From positions 24,961 to 88,960 of the forward strand of contig JAIQFS010000022.1 of the NCBI GenBank assembly GCA_020073145.1: a stretch of DNA of 64,000 nt. The letters are read 5' to 3'. Position 1 is the first letter of the stretch. Each line of letters opens with the position of its first letter. Shown here one piece after another: positions 49,203 to 59,062 of this stretch. Origin of the DNA: Terriglobia bacterium (GTDB lineage Bacteria > Acidobacteriota > Terriglobia > Bryobacterales > Bryobacteraceae). The notes below the pieces were generated by a model. The model did no database searches. It had not been told where the DNA came from and was given only the letters and a program-made list of their open reading frames with translations. A program made the position numbers and the translations under genes.

Positions 49203-49279
49203 TGGTGCGCCCGGACAGATTCGAACTGCCGACCTTCTGGTTCGTAGCCAGACGCTCTATCCAACTGAGCTACGGGCGC
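49203..49279 (-). tRNA. tRNA-Arg (anticodon ACG)
   Basis: 77 nt including an encoded CCA. The 7-bp acceptor is perfect (GCGCCCG/CGGGCGC). The D arm has AGCTCAGTTGGATAGAGC, the anticodon arm TCTGG-CTACGAA-CCAGA, and the T arm GGCAG-TTCGAAT-CTGTC. The ACG anticodon reads CGN arginine codons after A34 deamination. It stands alone between the ankyrin operon and a cytochrome c gene. Confidence 0.97.
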
Positions 49280-49432
49280 GCGCCTTGAGAGTGGACGTAT
49301 CTACTGTAACCAACCCCCGCTGCTTCGCGCAAGCTCCTCCGTCATTCCGACTGATCCACTCCACCAAGAGTTTCAGAGGAGAAAATCGATAAATAAGGGC
49401 AGATTGCTCTTTCGTCCGCCGAAAACTTGGCG

Positions 49433-49438
49433 TATGAT
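49433..49438 (+). promoter_or_regulatory. -10 box TATGAT, leaderless start of cytochrome c
   Basis: TATGAT ends 6 nt before the ATG at 49445 with no ribosome site between them. No good -35 was found. Confidence 0.4.
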
Positions 49439-49444
49439 CGGGGC

Positions 49445-49891
49445 ATGAAGAGAATTTCAGCATCTCAAACTCTGATTTTCGTGTTTCTGCTGGTGTTTGG
49501 CTGCTTTGCGGCCTTCGCCGCGGACGAAACACCGACCAAAACGGTCAAAAAAGTGAACGCGCGACCGACCGCTACCTTGAACGGCGTCGACCTGTTCAAG
49601 GAATACTGTGCCGTGTGCCATGGCAGCGGCGCCAAAGGCGACGGACCGGCGGCGGATGCTCTCAAGAAGAAACCGGCCGATCTGACCCAACTCGCCCGAA
49701 AAAACGGCGGGACTTTCCCCGAGCTACACGTCATGAATTACATCAAAGGGCAGGACGTAGTAGCGGCTCACGGCAGCCGGGACATGCCGGTTTGGGGTTC
49801 CATTTTTTCCCAGATGAGTTCGAATCAGGACATGGTCCAGGTTCGGACCTATGCGCTCCTGAAATACCTGGAGGACATTCAGGCCAAGTGA
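49445..49891 (+). CDS. Small secreted cytochrome c (class I)
   Basis: 148 residues. A signal peptide (LIFVFLLVFGCFAAFA) and a short Lys-rich linker lead to GVDLFKEYCAVCHGSGAKGD, heme site CAVCH at 55-59. GPAADALKKKPADLTQLA and GSRDMPVWGSIFSQM follow; the Met of DMPVWG is the expected distal ligand. The layout is that of the acidobacterial/planctomycetal soluble monoheme cytochromes found with alternative complex III or PQQ enzymes. It would accept electrons in the periplasm. Confidence 0.88.
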   Translation: MKRISASQTLIFVFLLVFGCFAAFAADETPTKTVKKVNARPTATLNGVDLFKEYCAVCHGSGAKGDGPAADALKKKPADLTQLARKNGGTFPELHVMNYIKGQDVVAAHGSRDMPVWGSIFSQMSSNQDMVQVRTYALLKYLEDIQAK

Positions 49892-50060
49892 CGTTCACGC
49901 ACTCCCCCACGCGCGCCGCTCTCGCCGAACCGCGAACGTGAGGGAGTAGTGGCTGATTAGGCGGTTGAATTATTCCAAATCCGCGTAACGCTTGTCAACG
50001 AGCCAAAAAAACCCAGGATTGCGGCGCATTCAGGACACGGGCCACCGTGAACTGATTGGA

Positions 50061-50066
50061 TATAAT
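50061..50066 (+). promoter_or_regulatory. -10 box TATAAT of the amidohydrolase gene
   Basis: Consensus TATAAT ends 10 nt before the ATG at 50077. An in-frame ATG overlapping the box (50065) cannot be on the transcript, so 50077 is the better start. The leader would be about 3 nt. Confidence 0.45.
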
Positions 50067-50076
50067 GGCCGCTGCA

Positions 50077-51102
50077 ATGAAAATCGACCTCTTCAATCAC
50101 TTCTTCCCCAAGCGCTATTGCGACGAATTCATCAACGTTCCCGGTCTGAAGGATATCGGGAAACGGGTGCAGAACGTCCCGACCATCGCCAACCTCGACG
50201 CGCGGTTTCGCGTCATGGACGAATTCGGCGAATACCGGCAGTTTCTGTCGCTGCCGGCGCCTCCCCTGGAGGCCTTGGCGCCCCCCGAAAAGTCCCCCGA
50301 GTTGGCCCGAATTGCCAACGACGGCTTCGCGGAGTTAGTCGCCAAATACCCCGACCGGTTCATCGGCTTTACCGCCTCGCTGCCCATGAATAATCCCGAT
50401 GCCGCCTTGAAAGAATTCGACCGGGCGGTCACCCAATTGGGAGCTCAAGGATTCCAGATCTTTACCAATATCGGCGGGAAACCCCTGGATTCTCCAGAAA
50501 TCGCGCCCCTGTTCGAGGAGGCGGCGCGCCGCGACCATGCCATCTGGATGCATCCGGCGCGCGGGGCCGAAATGTCCGATTACCGCAGCGAAGAAAAGTC
50601 CAAATATGAAATCTGGTGGACCTTTGGCTGGCCGTATGAAACCAGCGCCGCCATGGCGCGGATCGTCTTTTCGGGCATGTTCGACCGGTTGCCCAATCTG
50701 AAGGTGATCACGCATCACATGGGCGGGATGATCCCCTATTTTGAGGGCCGCGTCGGCTACGGCTGGGATGTGCTCGGCTCGCGGACGTCCGACGTCGACT
50801 ACACCGTCGTCCTGAAGACTCTGAAGAAGCGCCCGATCGACTACTTCCGCCAGTTCTACGGCGACACCGCTTTGTTCGGGGGATTGGCCGGCACGCGCTG
50901 CGGCCTCGACTTTTTCGGGGTCGACAATGTGGTCTTCGCCTCCGACGTGCCGTTCGAGCCGAAACCGGGGCTCTACATCCGGGAAACCATCCGCGTCATC
51001 GAGAGCCTGGGTCTGTCGGCCGATGAAAAGGACCGGATCTACCGCCGCAATGCCGAGCGGTTGCTGCACATCGACTCCAAGAGCCGGCAAAAGGCCTCCT
51101 AA
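50077..51102 (+). CDS. ACMSD-like amidohydrolase (amidohydrolase_2)
   Basis: 341 residues. KIDLFNHFFPKRYCDEFINV gives the N-terminal strand with N-H in place of the usual HxH. GFTASLPMNNPDAALKEFDR, FEEAARRDHAIWMHPARGAE, LPNLKVITHHMGGMIPYFEG (metal His) and VVFASDVPFEP (Asp) follow. The family includes aminocarboxymuconate-semialdehyde, gamma-resorcylate and 5-carboxyvanillate decarboxylases. The first metal motif is NHF rather than HxH, so the metal site may be altered as in some decarboxylases. Substrate not assignable; with the LigM- and LigJ-like genes it fits aromatic-acid breakdown, an inference only. Confidence 0.78.
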   Translation: MKIDLFNHFFPKRYCDEFINVPGLKDIGKRVQNVPTIANLDARFRVMDEFGEYRQFLSLPAPPLEALAPPEKSPELARIANDGFAELVAKYPDRFIGFTASLPMNNPDAALKEFDRAVTQLGAQGFQIFTNIGGKPLDSPEIAPLFEEAARRDHAIWMHPARGAEMSDYRSEEKSKYEIWWTFGWPYETSAAMARIVFSGMFDRLPNLKVITHHMGGMIPYFEGRVGYGWDVLGSRTSDVDYTVVLKTLKKRPIDYFRQFYGDTALFGGLAGTRCGLDFFGVDNVVFASDVPFEPKPGLYIRETIRVIESLGLSADEKDRIYRRNAERLLHIDSKSRQKAS

Positions 51103-51292
51103 GCGCCGCCCCCGCTATCCGCTGCCTGATATCCAAGGTTGCCTTGTCGGGCGGCAGCGTCAGTGGTAGGGTTGCCCTAGAGTACCTTTCTACTAGCCGA
51201 GGGCTCATCGAAACGCGGGTTTCGGTGGGCCCTTCCGCACTTTCTCCCCTTCCAGATCGCGACGACGCGAGGCCTTTTTTGAGGTAATCGGT

Positions 51293-51298
51293 TATAAT
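51293..51298 (+). promoter_or_regulatory. -10 box TATAAT of the malic enzyme gene
   Basis: TATAAT 20 nt before the ATG at 51319, with AAAGG as ribosome site; an ordinary leader. Confidence 0.45.
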
Positions 51299-51318
51299 TG
51301 TCTTGAAAGGCAACCTCC

Positions 51319-53610
51319 ATGAAGATTCGGCCTGAAGAGGCTCTGGAATACCACTCCTCCGCACCTGCCGGCAAGCTGTCGGTCACTCCCACCAAGCCCT
51401 GCCGGACGCAGCGGGACCTCAGTCTTGCCTACACGCCCGGAGTAGCGGTCCCCTGCAAGGAAATCGAGCGCGATCCCGACCTGGCGTACAAGTACACGGC
51501 CAAGGGAAACCTGGTGGCCGTAGTCAGCAATGGAACGGCGGTGCTGGGGCTGGGGGACATCGGAGCGCTGGCGGGAAAGCCTGTGATGGAAGGCAAGGCC
51601 GTGCTCTTCAAGCGGTTTGCCGATATCGACGTGTTCGACATTGAGCTGGCCACGCACGACCCGCGGGAAATCATCCGTACCTGCCAGATTCTAGAGCCCA
51701 CTTTCGGCGGCATCAACCTGGAGGACATCAAGGCACCGGAGTGTTTCGCGATTGAGGAAGAGCTGCGGAAGACCATGAAGATTCCGGTTTTCCACGACGA
51801 CCAGCACGGCACCGCGATCATTTCCGGGGCGGGTCTGCTGAATGCCCTGGAGCTGACGGGAAAGAAAATCGCGGAAGTGAAAGTGGTCTTTAACGGCGCG
51901 GGCGCCAGCGCCATCTCGTGCGCCGAACACTACATCAAGTTGGGAGTGCTGCGCGAGCACATTCTGATGTGCGACACCAAGGGCGTGATTCACGAAGGCC
52001 GAACCGAGGGAATGAACCCGTACAAGGCGCGCTTTGCCGCCCGTACCGCGGCACGCACGCTGACCGACGCGCTGCAGGGCGCGGACGTCTTCTTCGGCCT
52101 GTCGAGCGGCGGCTGCGTGACAGCAGACATGATTCGGGGCATGGCGCCGCGTCCGCTCATTTTCGCCCTGGCCAATCCCGATCCGGAGATTGCCTACGAT
52201 GTGGCGCTGGCCGCGAGGCCGGACGCCATTGTGGCCACGGGGCGCTCGGATTTTCCCAACCAGGTGAACAATGTCCTGGGATTCCCGTTCATCTTTCGCG
52301 GGGCGCTGGATGTGCGGGCCACCGCCATCAACGATGAAATGAAGCTGGCGGCCACCCGGGCCCTGGCGGCGCTGGCCAAGGAAGACGTGCCCGATTCGGT
52401 GCTGCGCGCTTACGGCGTGGACCACATGGAATTCGGCCGCGAGTACATCATCCCCAAGCCGTTCGATCCGCGCGTGCTGATCTGGGAAGCCTCCGCGGTG
52501 GCGCAGGCCGCCATGGACAGCGGCGTGGCCCGGCAGCCCGTCGATATCGTGCAGTATCGGGAGGAACTCGAGCGGCGTCTGGGCAAGGCCAACGAAGTGA
52601 TGCGCGCCATGATCCACAAGGCGCAGAAAGATCCCAAGCGCATTGTGTTCGCGGAAGGCGAAGAGAGCAAGATCCTGCGCGCCTGCCAGATTCTGGTGGA
52701 CGAGAAGATCGCGGCGCCCATTCTGTTGGGCAACGAAGCCCGCATCCAGGCCCGGATCGCCGAGCTGCGGCTGTCGCTCAAGGGCGTCGCAATCGTGGAT
52801 CCGGCCGAGTCCCCGAGGCTCGAGAACTACACCGAAGAGTTCTATCAGCTCCGCCAGCGCAAGGGAGTGACGCGCACCGAGGCCGGGCAGACCATCCTCA
52901 ATCCCATCACCTTCGGCAGCATGATGGTGCGGCTGGGCGAAGCCGACGGCCTGATCGGCGGGCTGACTACGCACTATCCGGATACCATCCGGCCGGCGCT
53001 GCAGGTAATCGAGGTACGGCCGGAACTGCGGCGCGTGGCTGGCGTGTACATGTTGATCACTCCCAAAGGCGAGATTTATTTCCTCGGCGACGCCACTGTG
53101 AACATCGATCCCTCGGCCGAGGACCTGGCCGAAATCGCCATTATGGCGGCGGAGAAAGCCCGGCGCTTCAGCCAGGAGCCGCGCGTGGCCATGCTCTCTT
53201 TCTCCAATTTCGGCAGCACGCGCCATCCGTTGTCCGACAAAGTGCGCCGCGCCGTCGACCTGGTGCGGCAGCGCGCGCCCGGCCTGATGATCGACGGCGA
53301 AATGCAGGCTGATACCGCGGTGGTGCCGCAGATCATCGACGAGACCTACCCCTTCAGCACTTTGAAGGGCGGCGCCAACGTCCTGATCTTCCCGAACCTG
53401 GAAGCCGGCAACATCGCTTACAAGCTGCTGCAGCGCATCGGCGGCGCCGAATTGATTGGCCCGTTGCTCACCGGTCTCTCGAAGCCGGTCCACGTCTTAC
53501 AGCGCGGCTCGGAGGTCAACGACATCGTGCACGTGGCAGCGGTAGCGGTGGTGGACGCGCAGGAAATCGGCAAGCCCTATTGGACGCTCAGCAGCGTGTT
53601 GCAGCACTGA
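51319..53610 (+). CDS. maeB: NADP-dependent malic enzyme fused to a phosphotransacetylase-like domain (MaeB type)
   Basis: 763 residues, the full MaeB length. Residues 1-160 are the malic N domain ([48 protein letters not shown]). Residues 160-400 are the NAD(P)-binding domain ([48 protein letters not shown]). About 430-760 is the PTA-like regulatory domain ([54 protein letters not shown]). It converts malate to pyruvate and CO2 with reduction of NADP; the PTA part is regulatory and binds acetyl-CoA in homologs. Convergent with the kinase gene (15 bp gap). Confidence 0.95.
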   Translation: MKIRPEEALEYHSSAPAGKLSVTPTKPCRTQRDLSLAYTPGVAVPCKEIERDPDLAYKYTAKGNLVAVVSNGTAVLGLGDIGALAGKPVMEGKAVLFKRFADIDVFDIELATHDPREIIRTCQILEPTFGGINLEDIKAPECFAIEEELRKTMKIPVFHDDQHGTAIISGAGLLNALELTGKKIAEVKVVFNGAGASAISCAEHYIKLGVLREHILMCDTKGVIHEGRTEGMNPYKARFAARTAARTLTDALQGADVFFGLSSGGCVTADMIRGMAPRPLIFALANPDPEIAYDVALAARPDAIVATGRSDFPNQVNNVLGFPFIFRGALDVRATAINDEMKLAATRALAALAKEDVPDSVLRAYGVDHMEFGREYIIPKPFDPRVLIWEASAVAQAAMDSGVARQPVDIVQYREELERRLGKANEVMRAMIHKAQKDPKRIVFAEGEESKILRACQILVDEKIAAPILLGNEARIQARIAELRLSLKGVAIVDPAESPRLENYTEEFYQLRQRKGVTRTEAGQTILNPITFGSMMVRLGEADGLIGGLTTHYPDTIRPALQVIEVRPELRRVAGVYMLITPKGEIYFLGDATVNIDPSAEDLAEIAIMAAEKARRFSQEPRVAMLSFSNFGSTRHPLSDKVRRAVDLVRQRAPGLMIDGEMQADTAVVPQIIDETYPFSTLKGGANVLIFPNLEAGNIAYKLLQRIGGAELIGPLLTGLSKPVHVLQRGSEVNDIVHVAAVAVVDAQEIGKPYWTLSSVLQH

Positions 53611-53625
53611 GGGCGGGGCTGTCGA

Positions 53626-56283
53626 TCATTTACCGCTCGCTGGGATCCGCCGCCGCACTTCGTCGAAGAAGTTCAGCAGGAAGGTGGCGTGCAGTGTGCT
53701 TCCCGGCTGTTCCACTTCCGTGCCCGGAAACATGGCCACTCGTTTCCCGTCGGGCGACACATCGAAACTGCCCTGCACGCCGTTTCGGCGGATCTGAGTG
53801 GGGGACCAGACGCGCGGCGCTCCCGAACTGAAGGAATCGCCCTGCACGCTGTAGGCGGCGGCCATGATGTGGTCGTCACGAGAGAGGAAGAGAAGCTCAT
53901 GGGTAGCCGGCGACCACGCCGGAAACTTCCCGGCGGCCACCTTCCACTTACCCCCCGGTCCCGGAAAGGGCCGGACGAAAATGTCTTCGGCGCCGGATTC
54001 ATTGGACGAATACGCGATGTATTTGCCGTCCGGCGAAAACGCAGGATCCACTTCGACCACGCTGGGGTCATTGAGAAAGGGCTGGGCCTTGCCGGGCTTG
54101 GGGTGCTCGGGATCGCTCACGTCGATGGGCAGCGTCCAGATGTCCGGCAAGCCTGCCGTAGAGGGCGAGAATACCAGTCGTCCGTCGGGAGCGATGGATC
54201 CCGGCCGGGGATTCGCCATCTTGTCCACCAGCAATTGCGCCTGCCCGGATCCGTCGGCGCGAATCCACCACAGGGCGGTGCCGTCGCCGTACACCAGGTG
54301 CTCCGAGTCCCGCGCCCAAGCCACTTCGCGGTTTGCCGTTCCTTGGAACGTGAGCTGCGCGGAGACGTGACGTTCCAGGTCGTAGACCCAAACGTCAAAG
54401 CCCTTGCTGCCCGAAGCAATATACGCGAGCCTTTTTCCGTCCGGGGAAAAGCGAGGAGCACTGTAAACTCCCGGTTGGACGACGGCCGGCGTAGTCTGGC
54501 CTCCCGCGTCCAGAAGCGCCATCGGATAGGAAGCGCCCTCGGTGCGGCCGCTCAAGTACGCAAACGTGCCGGTGTTCGAGAGTGCGAACTGTCCGCCGCC
54601 ATCCGTGGTTGTCGAACTCCCGGCCACATCGTCCAACAACGGAGCCGGCGTTCCCAGCAGTTCGAGGCGCTTGGGATCGAACAAGACGCCGAACAGCGTG
54701 CCCTCATGTTTGTAGATGAGATATCCGGTTCCGGGCGACGTCGGCAGATAGTGGGGCGAATACCCGCCATGCAGCAGGATTTTCCTCTTCCCGGTAGCAA
54801 ACTCCAGCGCCTCAATGTCGAGACCGTCCAGGGTGCGCGGGGCAACGCCATTCAACGAATTGAAGACTACCGCTTTGGCGCCCGGCAGAACCTGCGGAAA
54901 CGCTTGAGGACCACTCCCTTTTGCCAAAGGCTGGGGTTCGCCTCCGGATCCAGGCATGCGCCAGAGGCCGTTGATGGTGCCCAGGATGATGTTATTGTCA
55001 TCGCCCCAACTGGCGCCAAGGACCGAGAGCGACGCTTCCGGAGACGGGCCGAGCGTGACGGGGGAGCCACCCTGCGCCGAGACTTTGTAGAGTTTGCTGC
55101 TGCCCCAGAATCCGATCCATTCGCCATCGGGCGAGAAAAACAATTCCGGGTCGGTGGTCTCCGACGACGGAATCACGGTCGCCACTCCTTGATCGAGCCG
55201 CCGCGTGTACAACTGCAGCGTGCCACCGGAGTGCCGCCCGGTGTATGCGATGCGGGTGCCATCAGGTGAAAGAATCAGCGAGAGGCGCGGCGCGCGCGCG
55301 GCCTCCTGCCCCAGGTCGACGCTCAGGCGCATCAGCGGGTGGTCCACCGGCCGCGACGAGCGCCAGGCGAGCCAGGCAGCGCCCGCGGCTATGACCACCG
55401 CAACCGCTGCCACGGCGGGCCAGAGCCATGCTTTCGCCGGCCGCACTTCGCCGGCCGCCTGGGTTGGCGCCGGCGCGTCCTCCATCAGTTCCCACACATC
55501 GCCGATGTCCCGCAGCCGCTTCTTCGGATCCTTTTGCAGACACTTCTTCAGCAACCGGCGCAATTGCGGCGGGGCGTCACTCAGCCCGGGCTCCTTCATC
55601 ACCACCGAGGCCAGCGTCTCAGTTAAGTCCTCACCCTGAAACAGCCGACTTCCGGTGACCATCTCACACAGCACGACGCCGAAAGCCCAGATGTCGGCGC
55701 GCTTGTCGACAGTCTTGCCGCGAGCCTGCTCCGGCGACATATACGCCGCGGTTCCCAGGATCACCCCGGCCCGGGTCGCGGCCATGGAGATGGTGGGCGA
55801 ATCTTCGACGTTTTCGCCGCCCGACGCCGTGCGCGGCCCGACTTTCGCCAGGCCGAAGTCGAGCACCTTCACCGACCCATCGGGTTTCAAGATGACGTTG
55901 CCGGGCTTGAGATCCCGGTGCACGATGCCCTTCTCATGCGCGGCTTCCAGCGCGTCGGCGATCTGGCGCGCGATGCGCAGCGATTCCTCCAGCGGTACCG
56001 CACCTTCTTTGAGGTGCTCGGCCAGCGTCTCACCCTCGACCAGTTCCATCACCAGGTAATTGGGTCCGACGTCGTGCAGGGTGCAGATGTTGGGATGATT
56101 CAGCGAGGCGACCGCACGGGCCTCGCGTTCGAAGCGTTCGCTGAAGCGCTCGGAGGAAACCTTGATGGCCACGTCACGGCCCAGCCGCGCGTCGTGGGCC
56201 CGATACACCTCACCCATGCCTCCCTTGCCGATCGGTTCCACGATCTCATACGGCCCGAGCTTCTCACCGGCGCGAAGGGACAT
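53626..56283 (-). CDS. Serine/threonine protein kinase with TolB-like beta-propeller
   Basis: 885 residues from the ATG at 56283. Kinase domain: IGKGGMGEVYRAHDARLGRD, VAIK, HRDLKPGNVILK, DFGLAKV, YMSPEQARG. A membrane helix follows (VAAVAVVIAAGAAWLAW, about 315-330), then a WD40/TolB-type propeller of six or more blades (SPDGTRIAYTG, SPDGEWIGFWGSS, SPDGKRLAYIASG, SPDGKYIAYSSNESGAEDIF, SPDGKRVAMFPG). This PknB-type receptor layout is abundant in Acidobacteria; the propeller is thought to sense or bind a periplasmic ligand. Start chosen at MSLRAGEKLGPYEIVEPIGK, the canonical beginning; an in-frame ATG 18 codons upstream is less likely. Confidence 0.93.
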   Translation of the reverse strand: MSLRAGEKLGPYEIVEPIGKGGMGEVYRAHDARLGRDVAIKVSSERFSERFEREARAVASLNHPNICTLHDVGPNYLVMELVEGETLAEHLKEGAVPLEESLRIARQIADALEAAHEKGIVHRDLKPGNVILKPDGSVKVLDFGLAKVGPRTASGGENVEDSPTISMAATRAGVILGTAAYMSPEQARGKTVDKRADIWAFGVVLCEMVTGSRLFQGEDLTETLASVVMKEPGLSDAPPQLRRLLKKCLQKDPKKRLRDIGDVWELMEDAPAPTQAAGEVRPAKAWLWPAVAAVAVVIAAGAAWLAWRSSRPVDHPLMRLSVDLGQEAARAPRLSLILSPDGTRIAYTGRHSGGTLQLYTRRLDQGVATVIPSSETTDPELFFSPDGEWIGFWGSSKLYKVSAQGGSPVTLGPSPEASLSVLGASWGDDNNIILGTINGLWRMPGSGGEPQPLAKGSGPQAFPQVLPGAKAVVFNSLNGVAPRTLDGLDIEALEFATGKRKILLHGGYSPHYLPTSPGTGYLIYKHEGTLFGVLFDPKRLELLGTPAPLLDDVAGSSTTTDGGGQFALSNTGTFAYLSGRTEGASYPMALLDAGGQTTPAVVQPGVYSAPRFSPDGKRLAYIASGSKGFDVWVYDLERHVSAQLTFQGTANREVAWARDSEHLVYGDGTALWWIRADGSGQAQLLVDKMANPRPGSIAPDGRLVFSPSTAGLPDIWTLPIDVSDPEHPKPGKAQPFLNDPSVVEVDPAFSPDGKYIAYSSNESGAEDIFVRPFPGPGGKWKVAAGKFPAWSPATHELLFLSRDDHIMAAAYSVQGDSFSSGAPRVWSPTQIRRNGVQGSFDVSPDGKRVAMFPGTEVEQPGSTLHATFLLNFFDEVRRRIPASGK

Positions 56284-56469
56284 AACGAAACATTCAAGTC
56301 TATCGTACCCAGGCGCCTCGATTTGGAACGGGAGCACCGCTGCGGTGGTTCCGCGGAGGCCGGTGCCGCGACGATAGCCCGAAGATAACCCTGAAGATTA
56401 CACAACTCTTACAAAGCATGGGCTTAAAGCCTGATAGCTTGAAGAAGACTCCAAACTCGAGAGACCCCC

Positions 56470-57324
56470 GTGATATCCGATACCGGAAAAACCCCCAAAA
56501 ACGAACCGACCAACTGGTTTGTCACCATTATTCTGGCGCTTCTTCATATTGGCGCCGTCGCTGCATTATTCATGTTCAGCTGGCAGAATCTGGCTGCCTC
56601 CGTGTTCCTGCTCTGGGTCGCCACCGGCCTGGGCATCAGCATGGGATACCATCGCCTCCACACCCACCGTTCCTACAGAGTGCCGCTGCTGCTGGAGTAT
56701 TTCTTTGCCCTGTGCGGGACCCTGACGCTCGAAGGCGGGCCGATTTTCTGGGTGGCCACGCACCGGATCCACCATCAGAAGTCCGATCAGCCGGGCGATC
56801 CGCACTCGCCCCGTGACGGCGCCTGGTGGTCTCACATGGGCTGGATTCTGGTCGGAGAGGCCAAGCACAACAACACCCAGATGATGAAGAAGTACGCGCC
56901 CGACCTGGCCAAGCACCGCTTCTACCTCTGGCTGAACGATTACCACTGGGTACCGTCGGTGATCCTCGGGGTCGTCCTGCTGGCTCTCGGCGGTCTGCCG
57001 CTGTTCTTGTGGGGAGGCTGTCTCCGGATTGTGGTCGGCCTGCACGGCACTTGGGCGGTCAATTCCGCGACCCACATGTGGGGCTCGCGCCGCTTCGCGA
57101 CCCGCGACGATTCCCGCAATTCCTGGTGGGTCGCGCTGGTTACGTTCGGCGAGGGCTGGCACAACAACCACCACGCCCACCCCACTTCCGCGCGCCACGG
57201 GCTGGCTTGGTATGAATTCGATATTTCCTGGATCCAGATCAAGCTGCTACGGCTCTTCGGGATTGCCAAATCGGTGCACGTTGCGCGAATCGGCAGCCCT
57301 CTGACCGAACGCGAAGCGGCCTGA
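56470..57324 (+). CDS. Acyl-CoA/acyl-lipid delta-9-type fatty acid desaturase
   Basis: 284 residues from a GTG. The three histidine boxes of integral-membrane desaturases are intact: GYHRLHTHRSY, THRIHHQKSD and HNNHHAHPTSARHG, with membrane helices at about 18-55 and 155-190. These bind the di-iron centre that inserts a double bond into stearoyl-type chains at the inner membrane. The final box HNNHH and WGSRR loop are typical of the bacterial delta-9 group. It needs an electron donor such as ferredoxin or cytochrome b5-like protein, none visible nearby. Convergent with the cytochrome b-c gene. Confidence 0.9.
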   Translation: MISDTGKTPKNEPTNWFVTIILALLHIGAVAALFMFSWQNLAASVFLLWVATGLGISMGYHRLHTHRSYRVPLLLEYFFALCGTLTLEGGPIFWVATHRIHHQKSDQPGDPHSPRDGAWWSHMGWILVGEAKHNNTQMMKKYAPDLAKHRFYLWLNDYHWVPSVILGVVLLALGGLPLFLWGGCLRIVVGLHGTWAVNSATHMWGSRRFATRDDSRNSWWVALVTFGEGWHNNHHAHPTSARHGLAWYEFDISWIQIKLLRLFGIAKSVHVARIGSPLTEREAA

Positions 57325-57427
57325 CGTTCGACCATCTCCTTGAGGCGGAATCGAGCCGCACGAGCGGTGCTGCCGGCTCGCTGGGCAATTGGCTGGCGCA
57401 CGACACCAACCGATCGTCTGCCCCACG

Positions 57428-59062
57428 CTACTCGGGCAAGGTAAACAGGTAGGCGGTCAGATCGTCCAGGTCCCGCTTCGCGAACTTGAACGCGGGCATG
57501 GAGCTTCCCGGAGACAGTTTGGCCGGGTCGGCGAAGTGGTCTTGCACCCAACTCCGGCTGCGGCGCCGGCCTACCCCGTTTAATTTGGGGCCGACGTCGG
57601 TTCCCGCGCCGTTCACTGTGTGGCAGTCGCCGCAACCGTTGGCCTGGAAGACCAGCGCGCCCCGTACGGCGAAATCCGGGGCATCCTGCAGGGCGGTGGC
57701 GTTATCGGGGTTCAGCTTCAGCAGAAATGCAGCGAGCGAGTTCAGCTGGGTGTCGCTGAGCTGGATGGGGGGCATGGAACTGCCCGGCCGCACGCCCGCC
57801 GGGGATTTGAAGTGCTGGATCATCCAGGCCGCGTTGCGGTGGATGGCCGTCCGGGTGAGGTCGGGACCGATCTGGGAGCCTTGGCCGTTGATGGCGTGGC
57901 AGGCAAGGCAGTTCTCCGTGCGAAAATACGCAACGCCGGCCATTTCCTCGGGCGAGAGCCCCATCCAGTCGATGGGCGCGGAGAAGTCGACGGCCACGGC
58001 GCCGGCCTCTTTCGGTGTGGTGACGACGGCGGCGGCGGTCAATCCCGTCCAGCCGATCACCGCCAGGGCCACAAATGCGAAGGCAAAGGTGCGGCGCGTG
58101 ACCTTCACCATCTGCCCGCGGTCGATAAACGGCACCAGGATCAGAGTCAGCACCGCCAGGCCCGGCAGCACCATGCTGCCTACCAGTTCCAGAGGGCCGG
58201 TGAACAGCTTCAGAGTCTGGAACAGGAACAGGAAATACCATTCGGGCCGCGGAATGTAAGCGGTGTCGGTGGGATCGGCCAACTGCTCCAGGGGAACCCG
58301 GACCACCACCGCCATGGTAAAGAGAATGGCAAACGCGATGAAAATCGCCAGCGTGTCCTTAAAAACCTGCTCCGGGTAGAACTTCTTTTTGGGAACGAGT
58401 TCGTCACCGGGCGCAGGCGCCACGCCGTGTTTGCGCACCAGATAGACGTGGACTCCGATCAGCAGCGCCGTGGCCGGCGGCAGCAACAGAACATGCAGGC
58501 CAAAGAAGCGCGCGAACGTGACCACGCCGATGCTGCCTTGCCCGCCCAACAACTGCGTCAGATAGGGTCCGAGCACGGGAGCCTGTGCGGCGATATTGGT
58601 GGCCACCACGGTTCCCCAGTAGGCGCGGTTGTCCCAGGGGAGCAAATAGCCGGTCAAGCCGTACGCCAGCGTCAGCAACAGCAGCACCACCCCGATCATC
58701 CAGGTGGCTTCGCGGGGTTTTTTGTACGCTCCAAACAGGAAGACCTGGACCATGTGCAGCACCACCACCACAATCATCATGCTGGCGCCCCAGTGGTGCA
58801 GGCCGCGCATTAAACGGCCCGCTGTGACCTCGGTCAGAATATAGCGCAGGCTGTTGTAGGCGTCGCCGGGCGTGGGCGCGTAGTTGAAGGCCAGCATGGC
58901 GCCGGTAAAGGCCTGGACCAGGAACAGGAACAATGCCACGCTGCCGAACACCTGATGCCAGCCGCTGGAGGCGGGAATGTCCTCGTATAAGAATTTGCGG
59001 GCGGCGGTATGGATCCCGGTGCGGTGGTCCAACCACTGGTTGATCCGCTTCCAGGAGCTCAC
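57428..59062 (-). CDS. Cytochrome b fused to a diheme cytochrome c domain (bc-complex subunit)
   Basis: 544 residues. The N-terminal about 360 residues are a complete cytochrome b with both b-type and IV-type parts: helices with WHQVFGSVALFLFLVQAFTG, LHHWGASMMIVVVVLHMVQV and FGLHVLLLPPATALLIGVHV supply the heme-b His pairs, and RPEWYFLFLFQTLKLF the PEWY quinol-oxidation motif. The C-terminal part carries two class I hemes, ENCLACHAINGQGS near 400 and NGCGDCHTVNGAGT near 490, each with a GSSMPP/GSSMPA Met loop. It is thus a menaquinol or ubiquinol:cytochrome c oxidoreductase subunit with built-in dihaem c. It overlaps the Rieske gene by 4 nt. Confidence 0.93.
   Translation of the reverse strand: MSSWKRINQWLDHRTGIHTAARKFLYEDIPASSGWHQVFGSVALFLFLVQAFTGAMLAFNYAPTPGDAYNSLRYILTEVTAGRLMRGLHHWGASMMIVVVVLHMVQVFLFGAYKKPREATWMIGVVLLLLTLAYGLTGYLLPWDNRAYWGTVVATNIAAQAPVLGPYLTQLLGGQGSIGVVTFARFFGLHVLLLPPATALLIGVHVYLVRKHGVAPAPGDELVPKKKFYPEQVFKDTLAIFIAFAILFTMAVVVRVPLEQLADPTDTAYIPRPEWYFLFLFQTLKLFTGPLELVGSMVLPGLAVLTLILVPFIDRGQMVKVTRRTFAFAFVALAVIGWTGLTAAAVVTTPKEAGAVAVDFSAPIDWMGLSPEEMAGVAYFRTENCLACHAINGQGSQIGPDLTRTAIHRNAAWMIQHFKSPAGVRPGSSMPPIQLSDTQLNSLAAFLLKLNPDNATALQDAPDFAVRGALVFQANGCGDCHTVNGAGTDVGPKLNGVGRRRSRSWVQDHFADPAKLSPGSSMPAFKFAKRDLDDLTAYLFTLPE

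Noticed and set aside
51693..53493. 600-codon minus-strand open frame
   Set aside because: Complete shadow of the malic enzyme gene; the His/Arg/Gly-rich composition and lack of any motif show it is not a protein.
57346..57385. Inverted repeat CGAGCCG...CGGCTCG between desaturase and cytochrome b-c genes
   Set aside because: The arms are only 7 bp with a 15-nt loop and no T-tract on either side, so it is not a convincing terminator.
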